In this document: positions 54,795 through 63,390 of the stretch, in pieces | Position numbering within the stretch: position 1 is the first letter of the stretch | How the letters are laid out: every line of letters starts with the position of its first letter | Origin: Roseibium aggregatum | Lineage (GTDB): Bacteria > Pseudomonadota > Alphaproteobacteria > Rhizobiales > Stappiaceae | Direction of reading: 5' to 3' | DNA: 64,000 nucleotides | NCBI RefSeq assembly: GCF_014692675.1 | Contig: NZ_JABFCZ010000010.1 | Span: 62,001 to 126,000, forward strand | Program-made: the position numbers and the translations under genes | The notes under the pieces: model-generated | Database searches by the model: none | What the model was told of the DNA's origin: nothing | Seen by the model: only the letters and a program-made list of their open reading frames with translations

Positions 54795-57692
54795 TTAAGC
54801 CGCGCGCTCAATGCGGCACAATGTTGCTTTTGTTTCCTGCATCTGGGTGACGCTGTCGTAACCGTAGGTCTGAGCCGTGTTGGACGATTCACCCAGGACG
54901 TAGGGATCGGCACCGGACGGGTACTTGCTTCTCAGGTCCTCGCCCTGGTAGTGACCGCCGAAGTGGAACGGCATGAAGGCCACGCCCTTGCCGACACGCT
55001 CGGTCACCATGGCCATCACCTTGACCTTGCCGCCTTCCGGACCGTGGACCCAGACCATCTCCCCGTCCCGAATGCCAAGATCGTTGGCATCGGTCGTGTT
55101 GATTTCCACGAACATGTCCTGCTGCAGTTCGGCGAGCCACGGGTTCGACCGGGTCTCGTCGCCGCCGCCTTCGTATTCGACGAGGCGACCGGACGTCAGG
55201 ATCATCGGGAAGTCCTTGGAGAAGTCCTTCTCCTGGATCGACTTGTACATGGTCGGCACGCGCCAGAAGGTCTTGTCTTCATAGGTCGCGTATTTGTCCA
55301 GGAGATCCCGGCGGTTGGTGTAGAGCGGCTCGCGGTGCAGCGGGACCGGATCCGGGAAGGTCCAGACCACCGCACGGGCCTTGGCGTTGCCGAACGGCGC
55401 GCAGCCGTGCTTGATCGCCACCCGCTGGATGCCGCCGGACAGGTCGGTTTTCCAGTTGGTCTTGTCACCGGCAACGGCTTCGATGGAAGCGCGTTCCTCT
55501 TCCGTCAGGTCGCCGTCCCAACCGAGGCTCTTCAGCATCGCCATGGTGAATTCCGGATAGCCGTCCTTGATTTCCGAGCCGACCGGCCAGGAATCCTCGG
55601 CCAGAAGGTTGTCGCCGTTGCGCTCCACCCCGAAGCGGGCGCGGAAGCACAGGCCGCCTTCGGCAACCGGGATCGACGGATCGTAGAGGTTCGCCGTACC
55701 CGGATGGCCCATTTCCGCGGTTCCCCAGCACGGCCAGGGCATACCGTAGAAATCGCCGTCGCACGGACCGCCGTTCGCCCGGAGGCTGGTGCGGTCGAAG
55801 GTGTGCTGGTTCGCCATGTGCAGCTTCAGCCGCTCCGGCGACTGGCCGGTGTAGCCGATCGTCCACATGCCCTTGTTGATTTCGCGGGTCACGTCTTCGA
55901 TCAGCGGCTCCTCGCCGTTGACCTCGATGTTCTTGAACATCTCGTCCGCAAAGCCGAGCTTTTTGGCGAGCTTGTACATGATCACGTGGTCAGGCAGGGA
56001 TTCAAACAGAGGCTCGACCACCTTGTCGCGCCACTGGATGGAGCGGTTGGAGGCCGTCACCGATCCGTAGGTCTCGAACTGGGTCGAGGCCGGCAGCAGA
56101 TAGACGCCGTCCTTGCGGTCGGACAGGATCGCGGACACGGTCGGATAAGGATCGATCACGACGAGCGTTTCGAGCTTTTCCATCGCCACTTTCATGTCCG
56201 GCAGACGGGTCTGGGAGTTCGGCGCATGGCCCCAGAACACCATCACCTTGGTGTTGTGCGGCTGCTGCAGCTTGTCCTCGTCCTCCAGGACGCCGTCGAA
56301 CCAGCGGGACACCGGAATGCCCTTCTCGTTGATCATGGCGACGTCCTTGCCGTCCGCCCCCTTCATGGTGGCGAAGCGGCCGCGGATGTAGTCGATATCA
56401 ACATCCCAGACGCGGGCCCAGTGAGCCCAGGACCCGTCGGCCAGACCGTAGTAACCCGGCAGGGTGTCGGCCAGAACGCCAAGGTCGGTTGCGCCCTGAA
56501 CGTTGTCATGGCCGCGGAAGATGTTGGTGCCGCCGCCGGCCTTGCCCATGTTGCCGAGCGCAAGCTGCAGGATGCAGTAGGCGCGCGTGTTGTTGTTGCC
56601 GTTGGTGTGCTGGGTGCCGCCCATGCACCAGATCACGGTGCCCGGCCGGTTGTTGGCCAGCGTCCTGGCGACGCGCTTGAGCTGCGAGCCGGGCACGCCG
56701 GTGACACGCTCGGTCTCTTCCGGCGTCCACTTGGCGACTTCGGTCTTGACCTCATCCATGCCCCAGACGCGCTGGCGGATGAATTCCTTGTCTTCCCAGC
56801 CGTTGTCGAAGATGTGCCACAGGATACCCCAGACGAGGGCGACGTCCGTTCCCGGACGGAAGCGGACATATTCGGAGGCGTGGGCCGCTGTTCGCGTGAA
56901 CCGAGGATCACAGACGATCAGCGGCGCGTTGTTTTCTTCCTTCGCCTTCAACACATGCAGCAGTGATACCGGATGCGCCTCGGCAGGATTGCCGCCGATG
57001 ATGAAGATGGCGCGCGAATTGTGGATGTCGTTGTAGGAGTTTGTCATCGCGCCGTAGCCCCAGGTGTTGGCAACACCTGCGACCGTGGTCGAGTGACAGA
57101 TACGCGCCTGGTGGTCGACGTTGTTCGTGCCGAAGAAGGCCGCGAACTTGCGGACCAGATAGGCCTGTTCGTTGCTGTGCTTGGCGGATCCGAGCCAGTA
57201 AACGCTGTCCGGGCCGTCCTTTTCACGCACGTCGAGGATCTTGTTGCCGAGTTCCTCGATGGCCTGATCCCAGGAGATGCGCTCCCATTTGCCGTTGACC
57301 AGCTTGGTCGGATATTTCAGCCGGCGTTCGCCATGGGCATGCTCGCGCACCGATGCGCCCTTGGCGCAGTGGGAGCCGAGATTGAACGGGCTGTCGAAAC
57401 CGGGTTCCTGACCGATCCAGACGCCGTCCTTGACCTCGGCCAGAACCGTGCAGCCGACGGAACAATGAGTGCAGACCGATTTCTTGATATCGACCTTGCC
57501 GGCGGTCGCCGCCTGGGCCTGGGCTTTCTGCACCATGCCGCCCGAAGCCGCCGAAAGGGCGGCAATGCTGCCGGCAGCAACACCGGAGCGCCGGAGGAAT
57601 GTCCGGCGATCCATGGTGGTCGCGCCAAAATCAGCAAGGGCAGATGAGAGCCGGCCACGCCGCGCCACACCGCTTGTCTTTTTTCTGAGCAT
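54795..57692 (-). CDS. fdh3A: Formate dehydrogenase alpha (catalytic) subunit, cysteine type
   Basis: A 965-residue molybdopterin oxidoreductase. A twin-arginine signal RRTFLRRSGVAAGS lies near residue 30, so it is exported folded. The N-terminal 4Fe-4S cluster uses CTHCSVGC...HCAKGA. The metal ligand is Cys199 in QARICHSTTVAG, with the neighbouring conserved histidine; the codon is TGT, so it is not a selenoprotein. Domains continue to the C-terminal molydopterin-binding part (HFGGHYQGEDLRSKYPSGAD). It oxidises formate to CO2 at the periplasmic side. ATG 57692 follows GAGGGAGA; the upstream ATG at 57740 would add 16 residues ahead of the signal. Confidence 0.95.
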   Translation of the reverse strand: MLRKKTSGVARRGRLSSALADFGATTMDRRTFLRRSGVAAGSIAALSAASGGMVQKAQAQAATAGKVDIKKSVCTHCSVGCTVLAEVKDGVWIGQEPGFDSPFNLGSHCAKGASVREHAHGERRLKYPTKLVNGKWERISWDQAIEELGNKILDVREKDGPDSVYWLGSAKHSNEQAYLVRKFAAFFGTNNVDHQARICHSTTVAGVANTWGYGAMTNSYNDIHNSRAIFIIGGNPAEAHPVSLLHVLKAKEENNAPLIVCDPRFTRTAAHASEYVRFRPGTDVALVWGILWHIFDNGWEDKEFIRQRVWGMDEVKTEVAKWTPEETERVTGVPGSQLKRVARTLANNRPGTVIWCMGGTQHTNGNNNTRAYCILQLALGNMGKAGGGTNIFRGHDNVQGATDLGVLADTLPGYYGLADGSWAHWARVWDVDIDYIRGRFATMKGADGKDVAMINEKGIPVSRWFDGVLEDEDKLQQPHNTKVMVFWGHAPNSQTRLPDMKVAMEKLETLVVIDPYPTVSAILSDRKDGVYLLPASTQFETYGSVTASNRSIQWRDKVVEPLFESLPDHVIMYKLAKKLGFADEMFKNIEVNGEEPLIEDVTREINKGMWTIGYTGQSPERLKLHMANQHTFDRTSLRANGGPCDGDFYGMPWPCWGTAEMGHPGTANLYDPSIPVAEGGLCFRARFGVERNGDNLLAEDSWPVGSEIKDGYPEFTMAMLKSLGWDGDLTEEERASIEAVAGDKTNWKTDLSGGIQRVAIKHGCAPFGNAKARAVVWTFPDPVPLHREPLYTNRRDLLDKYATYEDKTFWRVPTMYKSIQEKDFSKDFPMILTSGRLVEYEGGGDETRSNPWLAELQQDMFVEINTTDANDLGIRDGEMVWVHGPEGGKVKVMAMVTERVGKGVAFMPFHFGGHYQGEDLRSKYPSGADPYVLGESSNTAQTYGYDSVTQMQETKATLCRIERAA

Positions 57693-57781
57693 TCTTGTCT
57701 CTCCCTCGATCGGAACCGTGAAGGACGGCCGTCCAGCCAATTCCCCAAACCGATCCGCTGCGCCGCAGACCGGTTAATTGT

Positions 57782-57973
57782 TCAAAACCGTGCGGTTTCG
57801 TAAGCTTTCTTGACGTGATCGGTTTCCCGATAACCACTGCCGTTCTGCTCGACTGCCTCGGCAGCCTCGGCGGAACCGGCCACGACCGTCGCGCCGCTTG
57901 CCAGAGCGCCAAGACCGGCGAGTTTCAAAAAGTCACGCCGTCCGGCGGTGTCCTGCTCTTTCCTGTCCTTCAT
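57782..57973 (-). CDS. Small twin-arginine signal protein of formate dehydrogenase
   Basis: A 63-residue protein with the signal GRRDFLKLAGLGALASG and a 25-residue tail (GSGYRETDHVKKAYETARF). It matches the family known as formate dehydrogenase region TAT target, always encoded just upstream of the alpha subunit. It may be a small structural subunit or a carrier for export. It is located 89 nt upstream of the alpha subunit start. Confidence 0.85.
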   Translation of the reverse strand: MKDRKEQDTAGRRDFLKLAGLGALASGATVVAGSAEAAEAVEQNGSGYRETDHVKKAYETARF

Positions 57974-58073
57974 TCTTCCTCTCCAGCTCCGTCTCTTGAC
58001 GCCGCATCAGACCCGAAGGCCTTTCCTGCGGCAGTTACTCATCCAATGACAATTTCCAGCCTCTGGCGCCTGC

Positions 58074-58682
58074 CTATTGCGCCATGCCGAAAGCCTCTTC
58101 CTCGACTTCAACCAAAACCCCGCCGAGCACGCCGACGGCGGCATAGAATGCATTCGTCTGCGTGGCCGCGAGATCCTTGAAGAAATGCGCCGCCCATGAA
58201 CCGATATGCCCCTGGAAAAACGCCTTTTGCTCGGAAAGCGTCGACGGCTCTCCGAACTCGCCCAGGATCAACCCTTCCATCATCTGCATCAAAGCCGCGA
58301 TATGGTCTTCCGGCTCGCTCACGCCTTCGGCGCGCTCAATGCCGAGCGCCGCCATGCTCGCCCTGAGGTCGGCAAGCGGCTTCTCATGGAGAAATCCGGT
58401 CAGGTAATAGGATGCATAGGGAACGAATTCACCGCGCCCGAGACCGATAAAGAGGTCATGATAGGCGCGTCTGAGGCTTTCCGTGCTCTCGGCCCGGGCG
58501 GCCTCCGCAAGACGGCCGATGGCCTGCCCGACCGGAGTGTCATCGGCCGCAAGCGCACGAATGGCGACAATTTCCGCGTCCGTAGGCGCCGCCTGCAACA
58601 GACGGCCCACAAAACCATATAGGACGGCCCGGTCTGTATCTTCCGGGGCAATCGATAATTCCTGCGACGTCATTTGCGACAT
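58074..58682 (-). CDS. TorD/DmsD-family chaperone for formate dehydrogenase
   Basis: A 202-residue all-helical cytoplasmic chaperone of the TorD family. The signature YASYYLTGFLHEKPLADLR and EPEDHIAALMQMMEGL (~105-150) binds twin-arginine signals. It checks cofactor insertion before export. ATG 58682 follows GAGGGAGAA; the longer frame to 58745 has no such site. It is the first gene of the long operon, with a 600-bp upstream region. Confidence 0.88.
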   Translation of the reverse strand: MSQMTSQELSIAPEDTDRAVLYGFVGRLLQAAPTDAEIVAIRALAADDTPVGQAIGRLAEAARAESTESLRRAYHDLFIGLGRGEFVPYASYYLTGFLHEKPLADLRASMAALGIERAEGVSEPEDHIAALMQMMEGLILGEFGEPSTLSEQKAFFQGHIGSWAAHFFKDLAATQTNAFYAAVGVLGGVLVEVEEEAFGMAQ

Positions 58683-59201
58683 CAATGCGTTCTCCCTCAG
58701 ACCGAAATAATCGCCCTGAACCTGACGAGCCGCAAATGAAATCAATACTGCGCCGCAATACCGAACGGCTTAAACTTGCATTTGTTTTGGCTTTCTTACT
58801 TATTTTGAAAATTTTACATCATAACAACACAAAACAACATTTTCTGTTGCGTCGCAAAATACGGAACCGCAAACAGCACCATGGCCGGAAACGCCACTCC
58901 CGCATCGGCCCGGACCAGAATCTGCCGTCCTCGAACCACTGGATTCAGTTTTGCTCAGCTTTAACATATTCAAGTTTTTGAATTTGTTTTCGCACAATAA
59001 TCCATAATCAAATTATTTTTCAATAAGTTATAAAATACCCCGAGTGGATTACAACTTCACGACCGAACTTGACAAAAACTACACATCGCGTGGCTCTGCA
59101 GCCCGTCATCGCAGGAACGCACCGGCAAATTGTGCAGTGCAAAATAACAAATCGAAAAACACCTTTTCACTCAGAAAAAAGCTGCATCGGATCGTCAAGT
59201 T
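58683..59201. promoter_or_regulatory. AT-rich upstream region of the formate dehydrogenase operon
   Basis: About 520 bp without a supported gene, much richer in A+T than the rest of the window (58750-59200). It must contain the minus-strand promoter for the torD-like gene. A small palindrome TTGCG-T-CGCAA at about 58847-58857 is a candidate regulator site. I could not recognise sigma54, FNR or NtrC-type boxes. An open frame at 59044-59340 runs across the mrp terminator and is not credible. Confidence 0.5.
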
Positions 59202-59230
59202 AAAAGAGCCGCCTCAAGTTGAAGCGGCTC
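59202..59230 (-). terminator. Rho-independent terminator after mrp
   Basis: On the minus strand, GAGCCGC and GCGGCTC (59206-59212 with 59224-59230) form a stem extended by TTCAA/TTGAG pairs and followed by TCTTTTAACTT. It lies 62 nt past the stop of mrp. Confidence 0.85.
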
Positions 59231-59291
59231 CTTACGCTTGGATAGAAGACGGGCACGGACAACCGGAAGGTTCCGGTTGCGCCGGAACGGA

Positions 59292-60476
59292 TTATTCGAT
59301 CACGATCTTCGGGGCGGTCCGCTGTTCATCCCCCTCGTAGCGGGCAATCTCGGCCATGACCTTTGACGCAATGTCCCTGTAGATCTTCGCATGCGGACCG
59401 TCCGGATCGGACACGACGACCGGGGCGCCGGCATCCGACGTCTCGCGGATCTGCATGTCGAGCGGCACTTCGCCCAGGAACGGCACGCCGAGCTTTTCCG
59501 CTTCGGCCCTGGCGCCGCCGTGACCGAAGATATCATGCCGGCCGCCGCAGTCGGGGCACAGGAAATAGCTCATGTTTTCAATGATGCCGAGGACGGGAAC
59601 ATCGACGCGGCGGAACATGTTAAGCCCCTTGCGCGCATCGATCAGCGCCAGGTCCTGAGGCGTGGAGACGATGACGGCACCGGCCAGCGGCACCTGCTGG
59701 GCCATGGTCAGCTGGGCATCGCCTGTTCCCGGCGGCATGTCGACCACGAGCACATCGAGGTCGCCCCAGGCGACTTCGCGCAGCATCTGGGTCAGCGCCG
59801 AAATGACCATCGGGCCGCGCCAGATCATCGGCGTGTCTTCCTCGACCATGAAGCCCATGGACATGACCTTCACGCCGTAGCCTTCCAGCGGCTTCAGGAT
59901 CCGTCCCGAAACCGGCTCCGGTCGCCCGGTTACCCGAAAGAGCCGGGGAACGGACGGACCGTAGATGTCGGCATCGAGCACCCCGACCTTGAGACCGTTG
60001 GCCTGAAGCGCCAGCGCCAGGTTGGCGGTGGTCGTCGACTTGCCGACGCCGCCCTTGCCCGATGCAACCGCGATGATGTGCTTGACGCCCGGAACGCCCG
60101 GCTTTTGAACCGGCTGTTCCGGAGCCGCCTGTTGTCTGGCGCTCGCCTGCATGGGCGGCGGCACGCTGCCCACCTGCGCTTTTGACGGCGCCGGACGCAC
60201 CGGTGCCGGACCCGAACTGCCCGCTGCCTTTTCCGCCGTCAGGGCGACCATGGCGGTCTCCACGCCCGGGATTTCCTTGACCACCTTCTCCGCCGCCTGG
60301 CGCAAGGGTTCAAGCGCCTGGGCCCGATCGGCCGGCACGGTGATGGAAAAGGCGACACGTCCGTCGGAAACGAAGATCTCCGACAGGAGACCCAACGAGA
60401 CCAGGTCTCCTTCCAGATCCGGCCCCTTGACCTTCGACAGCCGTTCCAGCACGGCCTTTTTTATTTCTTCGCTCAT
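59292..60476 (-). CDS. mrp: Mrp/ApbC-family iron-sulfur cluster carrier ATPase
   Basis: A 394-residue P-loop protein. The N-terminal DUF59-type domain (~1-90) is followed by a proline/alanine linker and the Mrp/NBP35 ATPase with deviant Walker A GKGGVGKSTTTANLALAL (~140). The carrier CxxC is in YFLCPDCGGRHDIFG (~308). It delivers 4Fe-4S clusters to target proteins in the cytoplasm. Formate dehydrogenase and the ferredoxin nearby are likely clients, but this is inference. It is separated from that operon by the AT-rich gap and its own terminator. Confidence 0.93.
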   Translation of the reverse strand: MSEEIKKAVLERLSKVKGPDLEGDLVSLGLLSEIFVSDGRVAFSITVPADRAQALEPLRQAAEKVVKEIPGVETAMVALTAEKAAGSSGPAPVRPAPSKAQVGSVPPPMQASARQQAAPEQPVQKPGVPGVKHIIAVASGKGGVGKSTTTANLALALQANGLKVGVLDADIYGPSVPRLFRVTGRPEPVSGRILKPLEGYGVKVMSMGFMVEEDTPMIWRGPMVISALTQMLREVAWGDLDVLVVDMPPGTGDAQLTMAQQVPLAGAVIVSTPQDLALIDARKGLNMFRRVDVPVLGIIENMSYFLCPDCGGRHDIFGHGGARAEAEKLGVPFLGEVPLDMQIRETSDAGAPVVVSDPDGPHAKIYRDIASKVMAEIARYEGDEQRTAPKIVIE

Positions 60477-60687
60477 TCCGTTGCCCCGGTTTGCGTCCCT
60501 GTTCCGATGGCCGGCATTCGGCCCTCACATGTGCGCATAACGTAGTCACGCATCATGGGGCGTCAATGGAAACCGGAAAGGCAAGTGCCTGCCTGCAGGC
60601 AAATCGCTCCGCCCGGGTAGCCAGCACCGGAGAATCGCAGCATGACTGTTTCCTCTCCGGAACCCATTCCCGACTGCGAGAGGTCCC

Positions 60688-61368
60688 ATGACCACAATCC
60701 TCATCACAGGCGCCAATCGCGGCATCGGCCTTGCCCTTGCCAGAACGGCTCTCGAAAAGGGCTGGACCGTCTATGGCTCTGCCCGCACGCAGGCCCAGGC
60801 GGATGAAACCGCCACACGGCTCGGCCCGGCCTTCCACCCCCTCGCCTTCGACGTCACCGATCATGCGGCCGTCCGGCGGGCCTCAGGCAAAATCGAAGGG
60901 CCTGTCGACATCCTGATCAACAACGCCGGCATCATCGGGCCCGACCGGCAGTCCACGCTGGATATGGATTTTGCCGGCTTCGCTCAAACACTCAGCGTCA
61001 ACACCCTGGCGCCGCTCGCCGTCGCCCAGGCCTTCCTGCCGCAATTGCGCAAAGCGGAGCACGGCCGGATCCTGACCGTTTCCAGCCAGATGGCCTGGAT
61101 GGGTTACGGGAAATCGGACCGGATCGCCTACCGGGCGTCGAAAGCAGCGGTCAACAAGGTGATGCAGGGCCTAGCCACGGACCTGGCGCCGGAGGAGATC
61201 GCCGTCGCACTGATCGATCCGGGCTGGGTACGCACCGACATGGGCGGAGCGGGCGCCGATCACGAGGCATCAGATGTCGCTGCCGGCATCATCCGCATCG
61301 CCGACCGCCTGTCCATGGAAGACACCGGCAAATTCTTCAAATGGTCGGGGGAAGAACGGCCGTTTTAG
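60688..61368 (+). CDS. Short-chain dehydrogenase/reductase
   Basis: A 226-residue SDR with TGANRGIG for the cofactor, NNAG, the catalytic serine in TVSSQMAWMG, and YRASK (YxxxK). C-terminal SIDE: the last residues KWSGEERPF are typical of the C-factor/sniffer-like SDR group, whose substrates are mostly unknown. GAGAGG precedes the ATG. There is no operon partner. The catalytic function is certain only at family level. Confidence 0.87.
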   Translation: MTTILITGANRGIGLALARTALEKGWTVYGSARTQAQADETATRLGPAFHPLAFDVTDHAAVRRASGKIEGPVDILINNAGIIGPDRQSTLDMDFAGFAQTLSVNTLAPLAVAQAFLPQLRKAEHGRILTVSSQMAWMGYGKSDRIAYRASKAAVNKVMQGLATDLAPEEIAVALIDPGWVRTDMGGAGADHEASDVAAGIIRIADRLSMEDTGKFFKWSGEERPF

Positions 61369-61459
61369 GCCATCACAACCAGCAAGATCACAGCTCCTGA
61401 AAACAAGCATTCGGGGAAAACGGTAACCTTTCGGCAATCCTGCCGTAAGGTTAGACACA

Positions 61460-61465
61460 TATAAT
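61460..61465 (+). promoter_or_regulatory. Candidate -10 box upstream of BLUF gene
   Basis: TATAAT in CACATATAATGTC lies 99 nt upstream of the BLUF gene start, in an AT-rich gap. A good -35 is not visible at 17 nt upstream, so the promoter is a weak prediction. A small CGGCA-ATCC-TGCCG hairpin precedes it. Confidence 0.35.
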
Positions 61466-61563
61466 GTCTTCCCTTGCGTGGAATTCACTCGAATTTTTAT
61501 AAAATTTGAACGAATTGCGGCGCAGGCTCGAATCATCGGGACGTCGATGGGAAGAGACGAGCC

Positions 61564-62022
61564 ATGCAGCTATACCGTGTTTGCTACCGGTGCCGGATCG
61601 ACTGGACGCACATGTCGCGGCCGCTTTCGGCAGAAATCGAACAAAGCCTGTCGCGTGCTCGGCGCATCAACCGACGATCCGGCGTGACCGGCGCCCTGTT
61701 CCTGGCCGACCAGCATATCGTTCAGGTTCTCGAGGGCGACCCCGGACCCGTGCTCGACACGGTCTATTGCGTCCTCACCGATCCACGGCTGAACACGCTG
61801 GAAGCCATCTTCCAGGAACCGGCCGAAGAACGGCTCTTTCCCAACTGCCTGATGTTTTTCCGGGATCTGACCGATGGCGTCGATGCAGCGCTTCACCCGG
61901 TTCTGAAGCCCTTGCTGGAAAACACGTCCGAGCTTTCGCGCGCTTCGGCCCTTCAAGCGGTCGAGCATTATTCGTCGGAATTGCTCGAAGGCCGCCTGAC
62001 CAACACGATGCTGATGATCTGA
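61564..62022 (+). CDS. BLUF-domain blue-light photoreceptor (short)
   Basis: A 152-residue protein in which residues 1-95 match the BLUF flavin-binding domain. The photoactive tyrosine corresponds to Tyr8 (CYRCR), the asparagine to RRINRRSGVTGAL, and the glutamine to IVQVLEG. The C-terminal 50 residues form a short helical cap with no output domain, so it must signal by contact with a partner. It shares the window with a photolyase. Its start follows GGGAAGAGACGAGCC and is plausible. The partner is not visible nearby. Confidence 0.85.
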   Translation: MQLYRVCYRCRIDWTHMSRPLSAEIEQSLSRARRINRRSGVTGALFLADQHIVQVLEGDPGPVLDTVYCVLTDPRLNTLEAIFQEPAEERLFPNCLMFFRDLTDGVDAALHPVLKPLLENTSELSRASALQAVEHYSSELLEGRLTNTMLMI

Positions 62023-62176
62023 GGCCCACCGCCTCGAGCATGCTCCGGCCCGCCCGGGTCGGCTTTCAAGCATTCCGCGTTCAATGTTTTTTTAGCGTGG
62101 CATTCGTGCTCGCGTCCGCTAAGGATGGGTCTTCTCTTCCGTCCTCCCCCCTTCGTTCACCCTTCCATTTCCCGTC

Positions 62177-63349
62177 ATGACGCTCTCGCCTCCGTCGCTG
62201 CAATCCGTTTCCGCCGGGCTTCTGGCCTCCATCGTCGGCACCGCCAGTTCCTTTGCGGTGGTCGTCCAGGGTCTGCTCGCGGTCGGTGCTAGTTCCGACC
62301 AGGCGGCGAGCGGCCTGATGGCGCTTTCCATTGCCATGGGTCTTTGCGCGATCGTGGCGGCTCTTGCCACGCGCATGCCGATCAGCATCGCCTGGTCGAC
62401 CCCGGGCGCTGCCCTGCTTGCCACCGGCGGTGCGGTCGAGGGCGGCTTTCCGGCGGCGGTCGGCGCTTTTCTCCTGTGCGCCGTTCTCATCATTGCGGCC
62501 GGCCTGTTCCGGCCGCTGGGACGCGCCGTGGCCGCAATCCCCATGCCGCTTGCCAATGCCATGCTGGCCGGTGTGCTGTTCGGCCTGTGCCTCGCCCCGG
62601 CCCGCGCCATCGGCGAATTCCCGGCAGAGGCCCTGACCATCATCGTCGTCTGGGCGCTCGCCTTCCGCTTCCGGCGCCTCTACGCCGTGCCGCTGGCCGT
62701 ACTGACGACCGCGATCCTGATCTATACCACCAGCGATCCGGCTCAGTTCGGCGGATTGAGCGTGCTGACCCGCCCGATGCTGGTCATGCCGGAATTTACC
62801 CTGGGCGCAGCAATCGGGATCGGCCTGCCGCTGTTCATCGTCACCATGGCATCGCAGAACATCCCCGGAATGGCCGTGCTTTCGGCCAACAACTACTATC
62901 CGGACGGCGGCCGGCTGTTCAGCCTGACCGGCGTCTTCTGCCTGCTTGCGGCTCCCTTCGGCGGACATGCGGTCAATCTCGCTGCCATCACGGCTGCCAT
63001 GTGCGCCGGCGAGGATGCCGACCCGGATCCCAAGCGCCGCTACTGGGCGGCGGCGTCCAGCGGCTTTTTCTATATCCTGTTCGGCCTCGTGGCGGCCGCG
63101 GCAACCACGTTCATCGCGGCAGCCCCTCCGGTCCTGATCGAAGCCGTGGCCGGCCTTGCCCTGATCGGGGCGTTCGCCAATTCGCTCATGGCCGCCACAC
63201 GGGATGCGGAAACGCGGGAAGCGGCCGTCCTCACCTTTCTCGTGACCGCTTCGGGCCTGAGCTTTTTCGGTGTCTCCGGCGCATTCTGGGGATTGATCGC
63301 GGGCGGGGCCTTCATGGCGCTGATGCGGTTCAGGCGCAACACGCCGTAA
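62177..63349 (+). CDS. benE: Benzoate/H+ symporter BenE family transporter
   Basis: A 390-residue integral membrane protein with about 12 helices matching the BenE family (VVVQGLLAVGASSDQAASGL, ISIAWSTPGAALLATGG, PLFIVTMASQNIPGMAVL, APFGGHAVNLAAITAAMCAG). It is annotated as a benzoate importer, but many members have unknown substrates. No benzoate degradation genes are nearby. It lies between the BLUF and fdhD genes in the same direction. Confidence 0.9.
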   Translation: MTLSPPSLQSVSAGLLASIVGTASSFAVVVQGLLAVGASSDQAASGLMALSIAMGLCAIVAALATRMPISIAWSTPGAALLATGGAVEGGFPAAVGAFLLCAVLIIAAGLFRPLGRAVAAIPMPLANAMLAGVLFGLCLAPARAIGEFPAEALTIIVVWALAFRFRRLYAVPLAVLTTAILIYTTSDPAQFGGLSVLTRPMLVMPEFTLGAAIGIGLPLFIVTMASQNIPGMAVLSANNYYPDGGRLFSLTGVFCLLAAPFGGHAVNLAAITAAMCAGEDADPDPKRRYWAAASSGFFYILFGLVAAAATTFIAAAPPVLIEAVAGLALIGAFANSLMAATRDAETREAAVLTFLVTASGLSFFGVSGAFWGLIAGGAFMALMRFRRNTP

Positions 63350-63390
63350 TCATCTTGCTCAAGACGGACACTCTGCCTACTCTTTCCAGA

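Noticed and set aside
56000-57692. Selenocysteine in the formate dehydrogenase
   Set aside because: The ligand codon (57096-57098, minus strand) is TGT. No in-frame TGA occurs.
59044-59340. 98-codon open frame upstream of mrp terminator
   Set aside because: It runs across the mrp terminator hairpin and into the antisense of mrp, with no ribosome binding site.
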